DNA of 64,000 bases. It comes from Marinobacter arenosus (GTDB taxonomy: Bacteria > Pseudomonadota > Gammaproteobacteria > Pseudomonadales > Oleiphilaceae). Under the pieces are notes generated by a model. That model was not told where the DNA came from. It was given only the letters and a program-made list of their open reading frames with translations, and did no database searches. Below, in pieces: positions 1 through 11,124 of this stretch; positions within the stretch are counted from its first letter, which is position 1; each line of letters starts with the position of its first letter. The stretch is from assembly GCF_019264345.1 (NCBI RefSeq), contig NZ_JAHVAO010000001.1:496001-560000 (forward strand). The letters are read 5' to 3'. A program made the translations under genes and the position numbers.

Positions 1-141
1 GGGAATGACGCCCTGCCAGCCAAGCATGCCCACTCCGATGAACTGAACCGGATAAAACGACATCTTGATCGCCAGCCAGTTCGTAAACCAGCCCACGATG
101 GCTGCCATGATAGGCAGAGACAGTAACGTTAGGTCGGACAA
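1..141 (-). CDS. DUF445 family membrane protein, N-terminal fragment
   Basis: This is the start of a gene that runs off the left edge. Read on the minus strand, a frame opens with TTG at 141 and gives a hydrophobic start followed by GWFTNWLAIKMSFYP. That Thr-Asn-Trp-Leu-Ala-Ile-Lys-Met pattern is typical of the N-terminus of DUF445 membrane proteins, whose function is unknown. An in-frame stop at 154-156 limits the start to TTG at 141 or an internal ATG at 108. The TTG keeps the whole first membrane segment. It lies downstream of nfuA on the same strand, about 220 bases away, so it probably has its own promoter. Confidence 0.6.
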   Translation of the reverse strand, partial: MSDLTLLSLPIMAAIVGWFTNWLAIKMSFYPVQFIGVGMLGWQGVIP

Positions 142-360
142 ATGAAACCCCGATTAAGATTGTATAGCCCACGATTGCCGGGTAATCGTTAAACCCATCG
201 GGCCATTGTAGCTACACGCTGATTCAGTTTATGTGACTGATAATGAAGTATTTGAAACTGGGGAGCATTGGCCGTGAAGCCATCCAAACGACGGTGCTGC
301 GGCAGCTTTTCGAACGTGGCCCGCCCCTTTTGAGAGCCGGGACGGGCCGGAAGGCAGGAC

Positions 361-948
361 TTACTGGTAGTAGGCGTTTTCCGTGTTCGAGTGGTCCGTC
401 ACGTCACGAACTTCAGTGATCTCCGGAACCCGCTCCTTCAGAGTGGCCTCCACGCCCTGCTTCAGCGTCAGGCTGACCGCAGAGCAGCCCTGGCATCCGC
501 CGCCAAAGCGGAGCACGGCAACGGACTCGTCAACAATTTCCACCAGGGACACATCGCCACCGTGAGCAGCAAGGTTCGGGTTGATTTCGGATGCAAGGAT
601 GTAGTTCACGCGATCCGGAAGGGGCGCGTCATCGTCGATTTTTGGAACCTTGGCGTTCGGGGCCTTGATGGTCAGCTGGCCACCCATCTGGTCCTTGGAG
701 TAATCGACAAACGCTTCTTCCAGGAACGGTACCGAATTATGGTCCAGATACAGAGTGAACTTCTCCAGATCCAGTTGCTCGTCCGTCGGAACCACTTCAT
801 TGGGCGGGCAGTAAGCCAGACAGGTCTCGGCATTCTTGGTGCCGGGCTGGGTCACAAAAATCCGGACACCCATGCCCTCTACGTCCTGCTTTTCGATAAG
901 TTGTGCAAGATAATCCCGGGCGGGATCTGTCACAGTAACCAATGCCAT
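361..948 (-). CDS. nfuA: Fe-S biogenesis protein NfuA
   Basis: NfuA is a cytoplasmic carrier that takes a [4Fe-4S] cluster from the assembly machinery and passes it to client enzymes, notably under oxidative or iron stress. The 195-residue product matches the family length (about 190). Residues 1-95 form a degenerate A-type domain (starts [20 protein letters not shown]). The C-terminal Nfu domain carries the CxxC cluster ligand in GGGCQGCS near residues 150-155. The gene is divergent from metH, and a perfect 10-base inverted repeat lies in the shared promoter region. The same gene pair occurs in Pseudomonas. Confidence 0.95.
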   Translation of the reverse strand: MALVTVTDPARDYLAQLIEKQDVEGMGVRIFVTQPGTKNAETCLAYCPPNEVVPTDEQLDLEKFTLYLDHNSVPFLEEAFVDYSKDQMGGQLTIKAPNAKVPKIDDDAPLPDRVNYILASEINPNLAAHGGDVSLVEIVDESVAVLRFGGGCQGCSAVSLTLKQGVEATLKERVPEITEVRDVTDHSNTENAYYQ

Positions 949-1002
949 GTTTTCAACCCATTTGAAAGTTTGAGTTCATTTTAAGGGACTTCGCACCAAC
1001 AT

Positions 1003-1031
1003 GAAAGACCAAGTAAAATGGTTGGTCTTTC
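1003..1031. promoter_or_regulatory. Perfect 10-bp inverted repeat in the nfuA-metH divergent region
   Basis: GAAAGACCAA at 1003-1012 is mirrored exactly by TTGGTCTTTC at 1022-1031 with a 9-base spacer. It starts 55 bases upstream of the nfuA start and ends 160 bases before metH. No T-run follows on either side, so it looks more like an operator for a dimeric regulator than a terminator. I cannot name the regulator. The arms do not match an IscR type 1 site that I recognise. Confidence 0.4.
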
Positions 1032-1128
1032 TGGGCGTAATGAGTTTCCCGTACGACCAGACTTGTGCCAGCCCCTTCAGCTGGGCAAATGATAATGGTC
1101 ATTCGTACTAAGACGGGCTTGCGCATTT

Positions 1129-1157
1129 TTGCTATTATCCCGCGCCATTAAGATAAA
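1129..1157 (+). promoter_or_regulatory. Possible sigma-70 promoter of metH
   Basis: TTGCTA (1129-1134), 17 bases, then GATAAA (1152-1157) give a modest match to -35 and -10 elements at good spacing, about 35 bases before the metH start. This is pattern reading only. Confidence 0.25.
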
Positions 1158-1191
1158 TACGCCGTTATAAACGACATCCGGAATTATAGAT

Positions 1192-4890
<3,699 letters not shown>

Positions 4891-4930
4891 ACCGGACCGA
4901 CAGCAACCAACCGCAACGACAGGCGATGCT

Positions 4931-5167
4931 ATGACCGATCCTTCCAGCACCGACAGTCACAAGAACCAGAAACCGGGCAGTCCAGGTGTATTGAAAGTCA
5001 TGCAGAGCATTCTTGCCGGCGCATTTGGTGTCCAGTCGGACAAGCGCCGGGAAGAGGATTTCTCAAGTCACAGCCCCTGGCCTTACATCATCGCCGGAAT
5101 TCTGTTTACCGCCGGTTTCGTCATCGGGCTGATCGTCATTGTGCAGATGGTGCTGGCCAGCCAGTAA
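4931..5167 (+). CDS. DUF2970 small membrane protein
   Basis: This is a 78-residue protein starting at ATG 4931; a longer frame upstream overlaps metH and is not needed. The middle carries the family signature SILAGAFGVQS followed by a basic patch (DKRREEDF). One membrane helix then occupies roughly residues 51-76 (YIIAGILFTAGFVIGLIVIV). DUF2970 proteins are short single-pass proteins of unknown function in gamma- and betaproteobacteria. The gene sits 40 bases behind metH on the same strand, so it is likely co-transcribed. It converges on the tiny gene at 5169-5273 with one base between the stops. Confidence 0.85.
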   Translation: MTDPSSTDSHKNQKPGSPGVLKVMQSILAGAFGVQSDKRREEDFSSHSPWPYIIAGILFTAGFVIGLIVIVQMVLASQ

Positions 5168-5168
5168 C

Positions 5169-5273
5169 CTACTGACCGGATACCCACACGACGGCGAAAG
5201 CAACCGCGAGCAGTACCAGCAGGACGGCTGCGACGGCGTCAGCCTGAGAGTCTGAATGCGCAGATTTTTTCAT
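5169..5273 (-). CDS. 34-residue single-pass membrane peptide
   Basis: A 34-codon frame on the minus strand starts at ATG 5273 and stops with TAG at 5169-5171. It has a strong ribosome-binding site, AGAGGAAAG, seven bases before the start. The peptide has a polar N-terminus (MKKSAHSDSQADA) and one hydrophobic helix (about residues 13-31, AVAAVLLVLLAVAFAVVWV), ending SGQ. The layout is that of a small membrane protein: short charged head, one helix, no signal cleavage site. It is divergent from cysI and converges on the DUF2970 gene, so it may share the AT-rich cysI promoter region. Function is unknown. Its link to sulfite reduction is only positional. Confidence 0.6.
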   Translation of the reverse strand: MKKSAHSDSQADAVAAVLLVLLAVAFAVVWVSGQ

Positions 5274-5417
5274 TGAGCTTTCCTCTTTCGGATCTTTTAC
5301 TCGTGAATCTTCTTATTATTTGCAGAGGCTGCCGGAATTCCCGGTCAACCCATAGCTTAGTAAAGCCGTAAAAGTTACATTCGTCCAGTTTGCCCTGCTT
5401 CTGCTTATCGCCTCAAT

Positions 5418-5458
5418 CGATAAACATATTTTGAAATAATCATTTTAAGAATAAAAAC
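5418..5458. promoter_or_regulatory. AT-rich control region upstream of cysI
   Basis: The 284-base gap between the small peptide gene (start 5273) and cysI (start 5558) holds one strikingly AT-rich block at 5418-5458 in otherwise GC-rich DNA. CysB, the usual LysR-type activator of sulfur assimilation, binds AT-rich sites upstream of its targets, so this is a candidate CysB region. Nothing else stands out in the gap. Confidence 0.3.
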
Positions 5459-5557
5459 ACGGTGATATCCTCCCCGGCAGATATAAGGCCCCGGCTCTCA
5501 GGGTATCAACCCCGCAACCGGGACGCCGCAACGACGCTTTAAAGCAGGACGTTCCCT

Positions 5558-7210
5558 ATGTACGTATACGACGAACACGATCGGCAAATTGCTGCCGAAC
5601 GGGTTGCCCAATTCCGTGACCAGACAGAGCGTGCTCTGGCCGGTGAACTGGCCGAAGAGGAATTTCTGCCGCTTCGCCTCCAGAACGGGCTTTATGTCCA
5701 GCGTCTCGCGCCCATGCTCCGGATCGCCGTCCCCTATGGCATGCTTCGGTCAGATCAACTGCGTCGACTGGCCCGTGTCAGCCGCGACTACGACAAGGGT
5801 TACGCTCACTTCACCACCCGGCAGAACGTCCAGTTGAACTGGCCGGCCCTGGAAGACGTACCCGACATCCTGGCCGAACTGGCCGAAGTGGAAATGCATG
5901 CCAACCAGACCAGTGGCAACTGCATCCGGAACACCACGACCGATCAGTTCTCCGGCGTCCAGACAGACGAGATTGCCGACCCTCGCCCCTATTGCGAGAT
6001 TATCCGTCAGTGGTCCACATTCCACCCTGAATTTGCCTTCCTTCCGCGCAAATTCAAGGTTGCAGTGAACGCATCCGAACAAACGGATCGTGCCGCCATT
6101 CAGGTACATGACATTGGCCTGCAGATGGTTCGGAACGACGCCGGCGAACTCGGTTTCCGGGTACACGTGGGTGGTGGTCTTGGCCGCACCCCGATGGTCG
6201 GCCCGGTGATTCGTGAATTCCTGCCGGAACTGGACCTGCTGACTTACCTTGAAGCCGTGCTGAGGGTGTACAACCGGTACGGGCGCCGTGACAACAAATT
6301 CAAGGCTCGTATCAAGATTCTGGTCAAGGCACTGACACCGGAAGGTTTCGCAGAAAAGGTGGAGGCCGAATGGGCCCACATCAAGGATTCACCGACGCGC
6401 CTTACCCGTGACGCGATTGAGCGGATTCAATCCTACTTCACGGAGCCGGACTACGCAGCCATCGATAATGCGACTGACCTGCTGGCAAAGCAGCGCTTTG
6501 AAAATCGCGGGTTCGACCAGTGGCTGAGCCACAACGTGGACACTCACAAAAAGCCGGGTTACGCGATCGTGACCCTGACCATCAAGGAAACCGGCACACC
6601 CCCGGGCGATGTCACTGACCGCCAGTTGGAGCAGATCGCCGAACTTGCTGATGAGTTCAGTTTCGGAGAGGTCCGCGTGACTCACCAGCAAAACGTGGTA
6701 CTGGCAGATGTACGTCAGGACCGGTTGCTGGAGCTCTGGCAGGCCATCAAGCCCATGGGGTTCGGCACCGCCAACCTTAACACCCTGACAGATGTCATCT
6801 GCTGCCCCGGCGGCGATTACTGCGCGTTGGCGAACGCCAAATCCATTCCGGTGGCCGAAGCCATCCAGCGCCGGTTTGATGATCTGGACTACCTGTACGA
6901 CCTGGGCAACATCGACCTGAACATCTCTGGCTGCATGAACGCCTGCGGGCACCACCATGTTGGCAACATCGGCGTACTCGGCGTTGACAAGAAAGGCGAA
7001 GAGTTTTACCAGATCAGTCTGGGCGGCTCCTCCCACCACGACGCCGCCATCGGCAAGATTCTTGGGCCTTCGTTCGCCCGGGACGATATGCCCGAGGTTG
7101 TTGCCAAGATCATTGATGTCTATGTGGACAAGCGTACCGAGGAAGAAACCTTCCTGGACACCTATCGTCGCGTAGGGATTGAACCCTTCAAGGAGCGGGT
7201 TTATGCCTGA
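5558..7210 (+). CDS. cysI: Assimilatory sulfite reductase hemoprotein subunit
   Basis: This nitrite/sulfite reductase family enzyme carries out the six-electron reduction of sulfite to sulfide. It uses a siroheme coupled to a [4Fe-4S] cluster. The 550-residue protein has two ferredoxin-like half-repeats (near 45-125 and 340-400). The cluster and siroheme cysteines are in CCPGGDYC (about 411-418) and GCMNACGHHH (about 455-465). The N-terminus MYVYDEHDRQIAAERVAQF resembles P. aeruginosa CysI, as I remember it, more than the enterobacterial NADPH-dependent protein. No flavoprotein CysJ is present. The downstream DUF934 gene overlaps its end by 8 bases, so the two are translationally coupled. Confidence 0.93.
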   Translation: MYVYDEHDRQIAAERVAQFRDQTERALAGELAEEEFLPLRLQNGLYVQRLAPMLRIAVPYGMLRSDQLRRLARVSRDYDKGYAHFTTRQNVQLNWPALEDVPDILAELAEVEMHANQTSGNCIRNTTTDQFSGVQTDEIADPRPYCEIIRQWSTFHPEFAFLPRKFKVAVNASEQTDRAAIQVHDIGLQMVRNDAGELGFRVHVGGGLGRTPMVGPVIREFLPELDLLTYLEAVLRVYNRYGRRDNKFKARIKILVKALTPEGFAEKVEAEWAHIKDSPTRLTRDAIERIQSYFTEPDYAAIDNATDLLAKQRFENRGFDQWLSHNVDTHKKPGYAIVTLTIKETGTPPGDVTDRQLEQIAELADEFSFGEVRVTHQQNVVLADVRQDRLLELWQAIKPMGFGTANLNTLTDVICCPGGDYCALANAKSIPVAEAIQRRFDDLDYLYDLGNIDLNISGCMNACGHHHVGNIGVLGVDKKGEEFYQISLGGSSHHDAAIGKILGPSFARDDMPEVVAKIIDVYVDKRTEEETFLDTYRRVGIEPFKERVYA

Positions 7211-7709
7211 TGTAATTTTCCAGGATGGCAGCATCCAACCAGATCGCTGGACCGTCGTCCCCCGTCCCGCCGAGGGTGAGTCCCTCGACATTCCTGAACA
7301 GGGCCAAGCATTGATTCCGGCAGATCTGTGGCTGGCCGGCTACGAGCATTTTGCCGGCAATGACGCCATCGGAGTCTGGTTCGACAGTCACGATGAGCCC
7401 GAGATCCTGGCAGGCAAGGTCAACGACCTGCCCGTCATTGCGGTCAACTTTCCAAAGTTCAGCGATGGCCGCGGCTACAGCATTGCCCGATTACTGCGCG
7501 AACGCTTTGGCTATGAAAACGAACTCCGCGCTATTGGTGATGTCCTGCTTGACCAACTGCAGTTCATGAAGCGCTGCGGCTTCAACGCCTACGTACTGCG
7601 CCCTGACAAGGACATCGAGAAAGCCGCCCGGTGCCTCAACTTCTTCAGTCAGGGCTATCAGGCGGCAACGGATACCGACGTCCCCCTGTTCCGCCGCCGG
7701 GCGTCCTGA
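7203..7709 (+). CDS. DUF934 family protein, partner of CysI
   Basis: This is a 168-residue protein starting at ATG 7203, inside the last codons of cysI (8-base overlap). A longer upstream frame is not needed. The core GRGYSIARLLRERFGYENELRAIGDVLLDQLQF and the later RCGFNAYVLRPD are typical of DUF934. Members of this family lie directly behind cysI-type sulfite reductases in many pseudomonads and are thought to help sulfite reduction; the biochemical role is unsettled. The gene is followed by a strong bidirectional terminator. Confidence 0.88.
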   Translation: MPDVIFQDGSIQPDRWTVVPRPAEGESLDIPEQGQALIPADLWLAGYEHFAGNDAIGVWFDSHDEPEILAGKVNDLPVIAVNFPKFSDGRGYSIARLLRERFGYENELRAIGDVLLDQLQFMKRCGFNAYVLRPDKDIEKAARCLNFFSQGYQAATDTDVPLFRRRAS

Positions 7710-7732
7710 ACCGGCCGCGAACGGACTGACAT

Positions 7733-7768
7733 AAAAAAAAGCCTGCCACGAGTGGCAGGCTTTTTTTT
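7733..7768. terminator. Bidirectional intrinsic terminator
   Basis: Eight A residues (7733-7740), a perfect stem GCCTGCCAC/GTGGCAGGC (7741-7749 and 7752-7760) and eight T residues (7761-7768) lie between two convergent genes. This serves the cysI-DUF934 operon on one side and the AcuI-type gene on the other. Confidence 0.93.
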
Positions 7769-7770
7769 AT

Positions 7771-8769
7771 TCAGAGACTGTGGTCAAGGACGATCTTGCC
7801 CGCCGAGGCCCCTTTCAGGAAGGCCTGAAGCGCATCATCAAGCCCAGATCGATCGATATCCCTGGCCGCCGCCTCAGTTTTGGGGCACGCCCACTCACCG
7901 GCGAACTTCTCCCAAACGGACCGTTTATCCGACAGAGGAATCTCCACCGAGTCAACGCCAAGCAGATTGACACCGCGCAGAATGAACGGCAGGACGGTGG
8001 TCTGAAGCTGAGGCCCAGCCACCAGTCCGCAACACGATACTGATCCACCCGGCCTGATCTGTTTGAGAAGCTCTGCCAGCGGGCCTCCGCCTACGGTATC
8101 CACGGCATTTCCGAACATCGGCTTAACCAGCGGCTTCTTTTCTTCGGCCAATGTCTCGCGACCAACCACGTCGGTCGCGCCCAGCGCCTTCAGATCATCG
8201 GCATGATCAGTCTTGCCACTAATGGCAACGACCTCAAAACCCAGCTTCGCCAGAAGCTCGACAGCGACACTGCCAACCGCACCGCTGGCGCCGGAAACCG
8301 CAACCGGACCCTGGGATGGGTTTGCCCCCATGGTAAGCAGTTTCTGGACGCACAGACCCGCGGTCAGGCCAGCCGTCCCGTAAATCATCGCCTTACGCGC
8401 GTCCCAGCCGGCAGGCATTGGCACACACCAACCGGCAGGAACACGAATGTATTCGCCAAAGCCACCGTCCGTATTCATACCGAGGTCATACCCGGTAACA
8501 ATCACCTGACTGCCCGAACGGAAGTCTGGAGAAGAAGAGTCAACGACTTCCCCGGCCGCATCAATCCCCGGCGTGTGCGGGAAGCTTCGGGTCACGCCTT
8601 TATTACCAGATGCAGACAACGCGTCTTTGTAATTGAGCGAGGAATGGGAAACCCGAATCAGGACATCTCCCTCAGGAAGATCGCCAGTATTCAGGGTCTG
8701 TTCGCTTCCCACGTAGCTACCGTCTTTTTCCTCGACCCGCCAGGCTTTGAACTCGGTGTTCGTCGGCAT
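7771..8769 (-). CDS. acuI: YhdH/AcuI family quinone oxidoreductase (acrylyl-CoA reductase type)
   Basis: This is a 332-residue zinc-free medium-chain dehydrogenase. AcuI enzymes reduce acryloyl-CoA to propionyl-CoA with NADPH and clear this toxic product during breakdown of DMSP or 3-hydroxypropionate. The N-terminal GroES-like half contains HSSLNYKDALSASG, which is typical of the family. The Rossmann half carries the nucleotide motif SGASGAVGSVAVELLAKLG (about 158-176). It lies 23 bases downstream of sohB on the same strand. Substrate cannot be proven from sequence, and E. coli YhdH is the closest well-known relative. Confidence 0.85.
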   Translation of the reverse strand: MPTNTEFKAWRVEEKDGSYVGSEQTLNTGDLPEGDVLIRVSHSSLNYKDALSASGNKGVTRSFPHTPGIDAAGEVVDSSSPDFRSGSQVIVTGYDLGMNTDGGFGEYIRVPAGWCVPMPAGWDARKAMIYGTAGLTAGLCVQKLLTMGANPSQGPVAVSGASGAVGSVAVELLAKLGFEVVAISGKTDHADDLKALGATDVVGRETLAEEKKPLVKPMFGNAVDTVGGGPLAELLKQIRPGGSVSCCGLVAGPQLQTTVLPFILRGVNLLGVDSVEIPLSDKRSVWEKFAGEWACPKTEAAARDIDRSGLDDALQAFLKGASAGKIVLDHSL

Positions 8770-8792
8770 CGTTATCCCCCACCCTCAGGCTG

Positions 8793-9857
8793 CTATTGCA
8801 TGTTTTGATTCCGGAAGGCACTGAGTACCCTCCAGACCGTGTGTTCCAGGGCAGCGCTGGTCGCCAGACCAAGCTTTTCCGGCAGCGACCGTTTACGCTG
8901 GTACGTTACCGACACTACGTCCGCCCGGTCGCACGCTTCAATGAGATATTCGTCGGAGGTCTTGATCTCATCAATCAGATTGACGTCCAGAGCGCGCTTG
9001 CCAAACCAGATATCGCCGTTTGCAACCGCTCCAATATCGACACCGGGACGACGCTCACTCACGTACTCCTTGAACAGCACATGGGTGTCCTCAAGATCTT
9101 CCAGGAACTTCTGCCGACCTTTATCGGAATTCTCACCAAAAATGGTCATGGTCCGCTTATGTTCGCCGGCGGTCAGCACTTCGAAGTCCACATCGTTCTT
9201 TTTCAGGAAGCGATGGAAATTCGGCAACTGCGCGACCACACCAATCGACCCCAGGATGGCAAATGGCGAGGCGATGATTCGGTCCGCCACGCAGGCCATC
9301 ATATAGCCACCGCTGGCAGCAACCTTGTCGACACAGGCAGTGAGCGGAATCCCCTTGCTGCGGATCCGGTCCAGCTGGGCCGCCGCCAAACCATAGGAGT
9401 GCACCAGCCCACCACCACTCTCAAGGCGAATAACCACTTCATCCCGCTCGGGATCGGCCACACTCAGAACGGCCGTGATGGCGCGCCGCAGAGGATCGGT
9501 ATCACTGGCCTTGATGTCGCCGTCAAAATCCAGAACATAGATCCGGGAACGAGCTGCCTTCTCCGCGGCCCCGTCTTTATGCTGTGCTTTCTCGGCTTTT
9601 TTCTTCGCTTTCTGCTCTTTTTTCTGGCTCTTTTCGAAGGCTTTGCGTTCGGAATCCGACATCAATCTGGCCTGAATGGACTCGCGGAGCTTCGTGTACT
9701 TCTCATTGAGCTTGCGGATCTTCAGCTCGCCATCGCCACCGTGGTCATCACGGTCTTTCTGTGCTGACGAGATGATGACCGCGACCACGACGATCGCTGC
9801 CACCACAAAAGTGACAACCTTGGCTAAAAACAAACCGTATTCTGTCAGGAACTCCAA
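8793..9857 (-). CDS. sohB: Inner-membrane S49 peptidase SohB
   Basis: This 354-residue protein begins at TTG 9857, which has GGAG seven bases upstream. An N-terminal membrane helix (about residues 8-28) anchors it in the inner membrane. A charged linker rich in Lys and Glu follows, and the S49 peptidase domain begins near residue 105. The nucleophile serine sits in DKVAASGGYMMA, and the catalytic lysine is probably in GEHKRTMT. SohB is a relative of signal-peptide peptidase SppA. Its natural substrates are not well defined. Confidence 0.92.
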   Translation of the reverse strand: MEFLTEYGLFLAKVVTFVVAAIVVVAVIISSAQKDRDDHGGDGELKIRKLNEKYTKLRESIQARLMSDSERKAFEKSQKKEQKAKKKAEKAQHKDGAAEKAARSRIYVLDFDGDIKASDTDPLRRAITAVLSVADPERDEVVIRLESGGGLVHSYGLAAAQLDRIRSKGIPLTACVDKVAASGGYMMACVADRIIASPFAILGSIGVVAQLPNFHRFLKKNDVDFEVLTAGEHKRTMTIFGENSDKGRQKFLEDLEDTHVLFKEYVSERRPGVDIGAVANGDIWFGKRALDVNLIDEIKTSDEYLIEACDRADVVSVTYQRKRSLPEKLGLATSAALEHTVWRVLSAFRNQNMQ

Positions 9858-10087
9858 AGTGCTTCTCCGTGCGGTTATGAAAACGTCAGAGTGTAACTTA
9901 CCGAATTTATAGTGATAAGAAGAGAAAAATAATTAAAACAAGCGTTCGATCGAGCTTGACACAACCTACCACTAACCATAAAGTCGGATTGCGAGGTCGG
10001 CTCCAGACAGGCTCCCGCTCTGCTGCATCAAGCGAGGGAGATCTAAGCCGTCGCCATGACAAGACAATCATCACAAAGGGTAGAACA

Positions 10088-10402
10088 ATGTCTGTAGCTC
10101 AGGTATTTGAACAACTCGAACAGAACTTTAACGCAGACGCTGCACAGGGCCTCGACCTTGTATTCCAGTTCGACATCGAGGACGACAAGACCTATCACCT
10201 GGTCATCAACGATGGCTCCTGCAAGTTGCACGAAGGCGCTCATGATGACCCTTCCGTTACCCTGATCATGAACTCTGAGACCCTGCAGGGCATCGTTTCC
10301 GGCGAAACCGACGGCATGCAGGCATTCATGGCCGGCCAGCTGCGCGCTGAAGGCGACATGATGCTGGCTACCAAGCTGGGCGAGCTGTTCAAGATGGGCT
10401 GA
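10088..10402 (+). CDS. SCP2 sterol-binding domain protein
   Basis: The 104-residue protein starts at ATG 10088, with AAGGG about 9 bases upstream; the open frame extends further upstream without a good start. The whole length is one SCP2 lipid-binding fold, with the usual pattern of a helical start, beta strands (TYHLVINDGSCKLHEG, PSVTLIMNSETL) and a C-terminal helix (DMMLATKLGELF). Such stand-alone proteins bind fatty acyl-CoA or other lipids. The ligand is unknown here. An intrinsic terminator follows at once. Confidence 0.85.
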   Translation: MSVAQVFEQLEQNFNADAAQGLDLVFQFDIEDDKTYHLVINDGSCKLHEGAHDDPSVTLIMNSETLQGIVSGETDGMQAFMAGQLRAEGDMMLATKLGELFKMG

Positions 10403-10424
10403 TTTGCCCCCGACGAAGGCTCAC

Positions 10425-10455
10425 AAAAAAACCTGCGCACTGCGCAGGTTTTTTT
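10425..10455. terminator. Bidirectional intrinsic terminator
   Basis: A-run, stem AAACCTGCGC/GCGCAGGTTT with a short ACT loop, and a T-run lie between the convergent SCP2 gene and the membrane protein gene at 10473. Confidence 0.9.
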
Positions 10456-10472
10456 CGTTCAGGCCCCTGATT

Positions 10473-11120
10473 TTACTGATTCCACTCCTGAACCGCCTCG
10501 CGGGCCTGCTCGTTCACGGGCACCGCGACCAGCCCCGAAGACGATAGCCGGACGTCGAACAACGCGCCATCCCTCATGGGCATAAAGGTGGCGTTGCCGT
10601 AGACGCCCTCGATAAACGGCAGATTGAATTCCTGATCCAGCGCCCAGAGATCCGGCCAGGTCGCTTCACCCAGCCCCACAACCGATCTCGGCTGAGCTCG
10701 TTCCTGTTCCAGAGACGTGTACCGCCCCCCCAAACGCTCCAAGCGGTACCCTGGCGCAATACCAACCCAACGCAAAGGGCCGGAGAACCGGATGATCCGG
10801 GCATCGACTTGCCACTGGTCACCCCTTAACGTTTCAACGTAGGGGGCGTTATTCTGGGGTTCAAGGGTGACACGCCAGAGCTGGTCACCCTGCCGTTGGG
10901 TAGAGATGGTTGCAACGGTCTGCATCCCTTCGAGGGATTGGTAGCCTGCAATATTGATGGCGATAATCAGTACATAGGCACCCAGCAGCATCAGGCCAAA
11001 TACCGCCATGCCCTTCAGCCAGCCAAGCAACCAGCGAGGGCGCAGGAAAAAAAGAAGCCCAACGATAACCAGCAGCCCACCACAGGCTGCCAGAACTATG
11101 GTTGCGAGTTCATGGGACAT
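10473..11120 (-). CDS. Conserved membrane protein of unknown function
   Basis: This 215-residue protein has two membrane helices near the N-terminus (about 5-27 and 36-58, the second in MAVFGLMLLGAYVLIIAINI). A roughly 150-residue soluble domain follows, most likely outside the inner membrane. Similar proteins in Pseudomonas are loosely labelled cation or multidrug efflux proteins, but I see no transporter fold, only two helices. It lies 4 bases downstream of fimL on the same strand, so it is probably co-transcribed with it. Confidence 0.7.
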   Translation of the reverse strand: MSHELATIVLAACGGLLVIVGLLFFLRPRWLLGWLKGMAVFGLMLLGAYVLIIAINIAGYQSLEGMQTVATISTQRQGDQLWRVTLEPQNNAPYVETLRGDQWQVDARIIRFSGPLRWVGIAPGYRLERLGGRYTSLEQERAQPRSVVGLGEATWPDLWALDQEFNLPFIEGVYGNATFMPMRDGALFDVRLSSSGLVAVPVNEQAREAVQEWNQ

Positions 11121-11124
11121 TGAA

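Noticed and set aside
318..348. GC-rich imperfect hairpin downstream of nfuA
   Set aside because: It has one mismatch and no T-run on either side, so a terminator call is not supported.
243..422. Plus-strand frame of about 59 codons starting MKYLKLGSIG
   Set aside because: No ribosome-binding site, overlaps the 3' end of nfuA on the other strand, and no family recognised.
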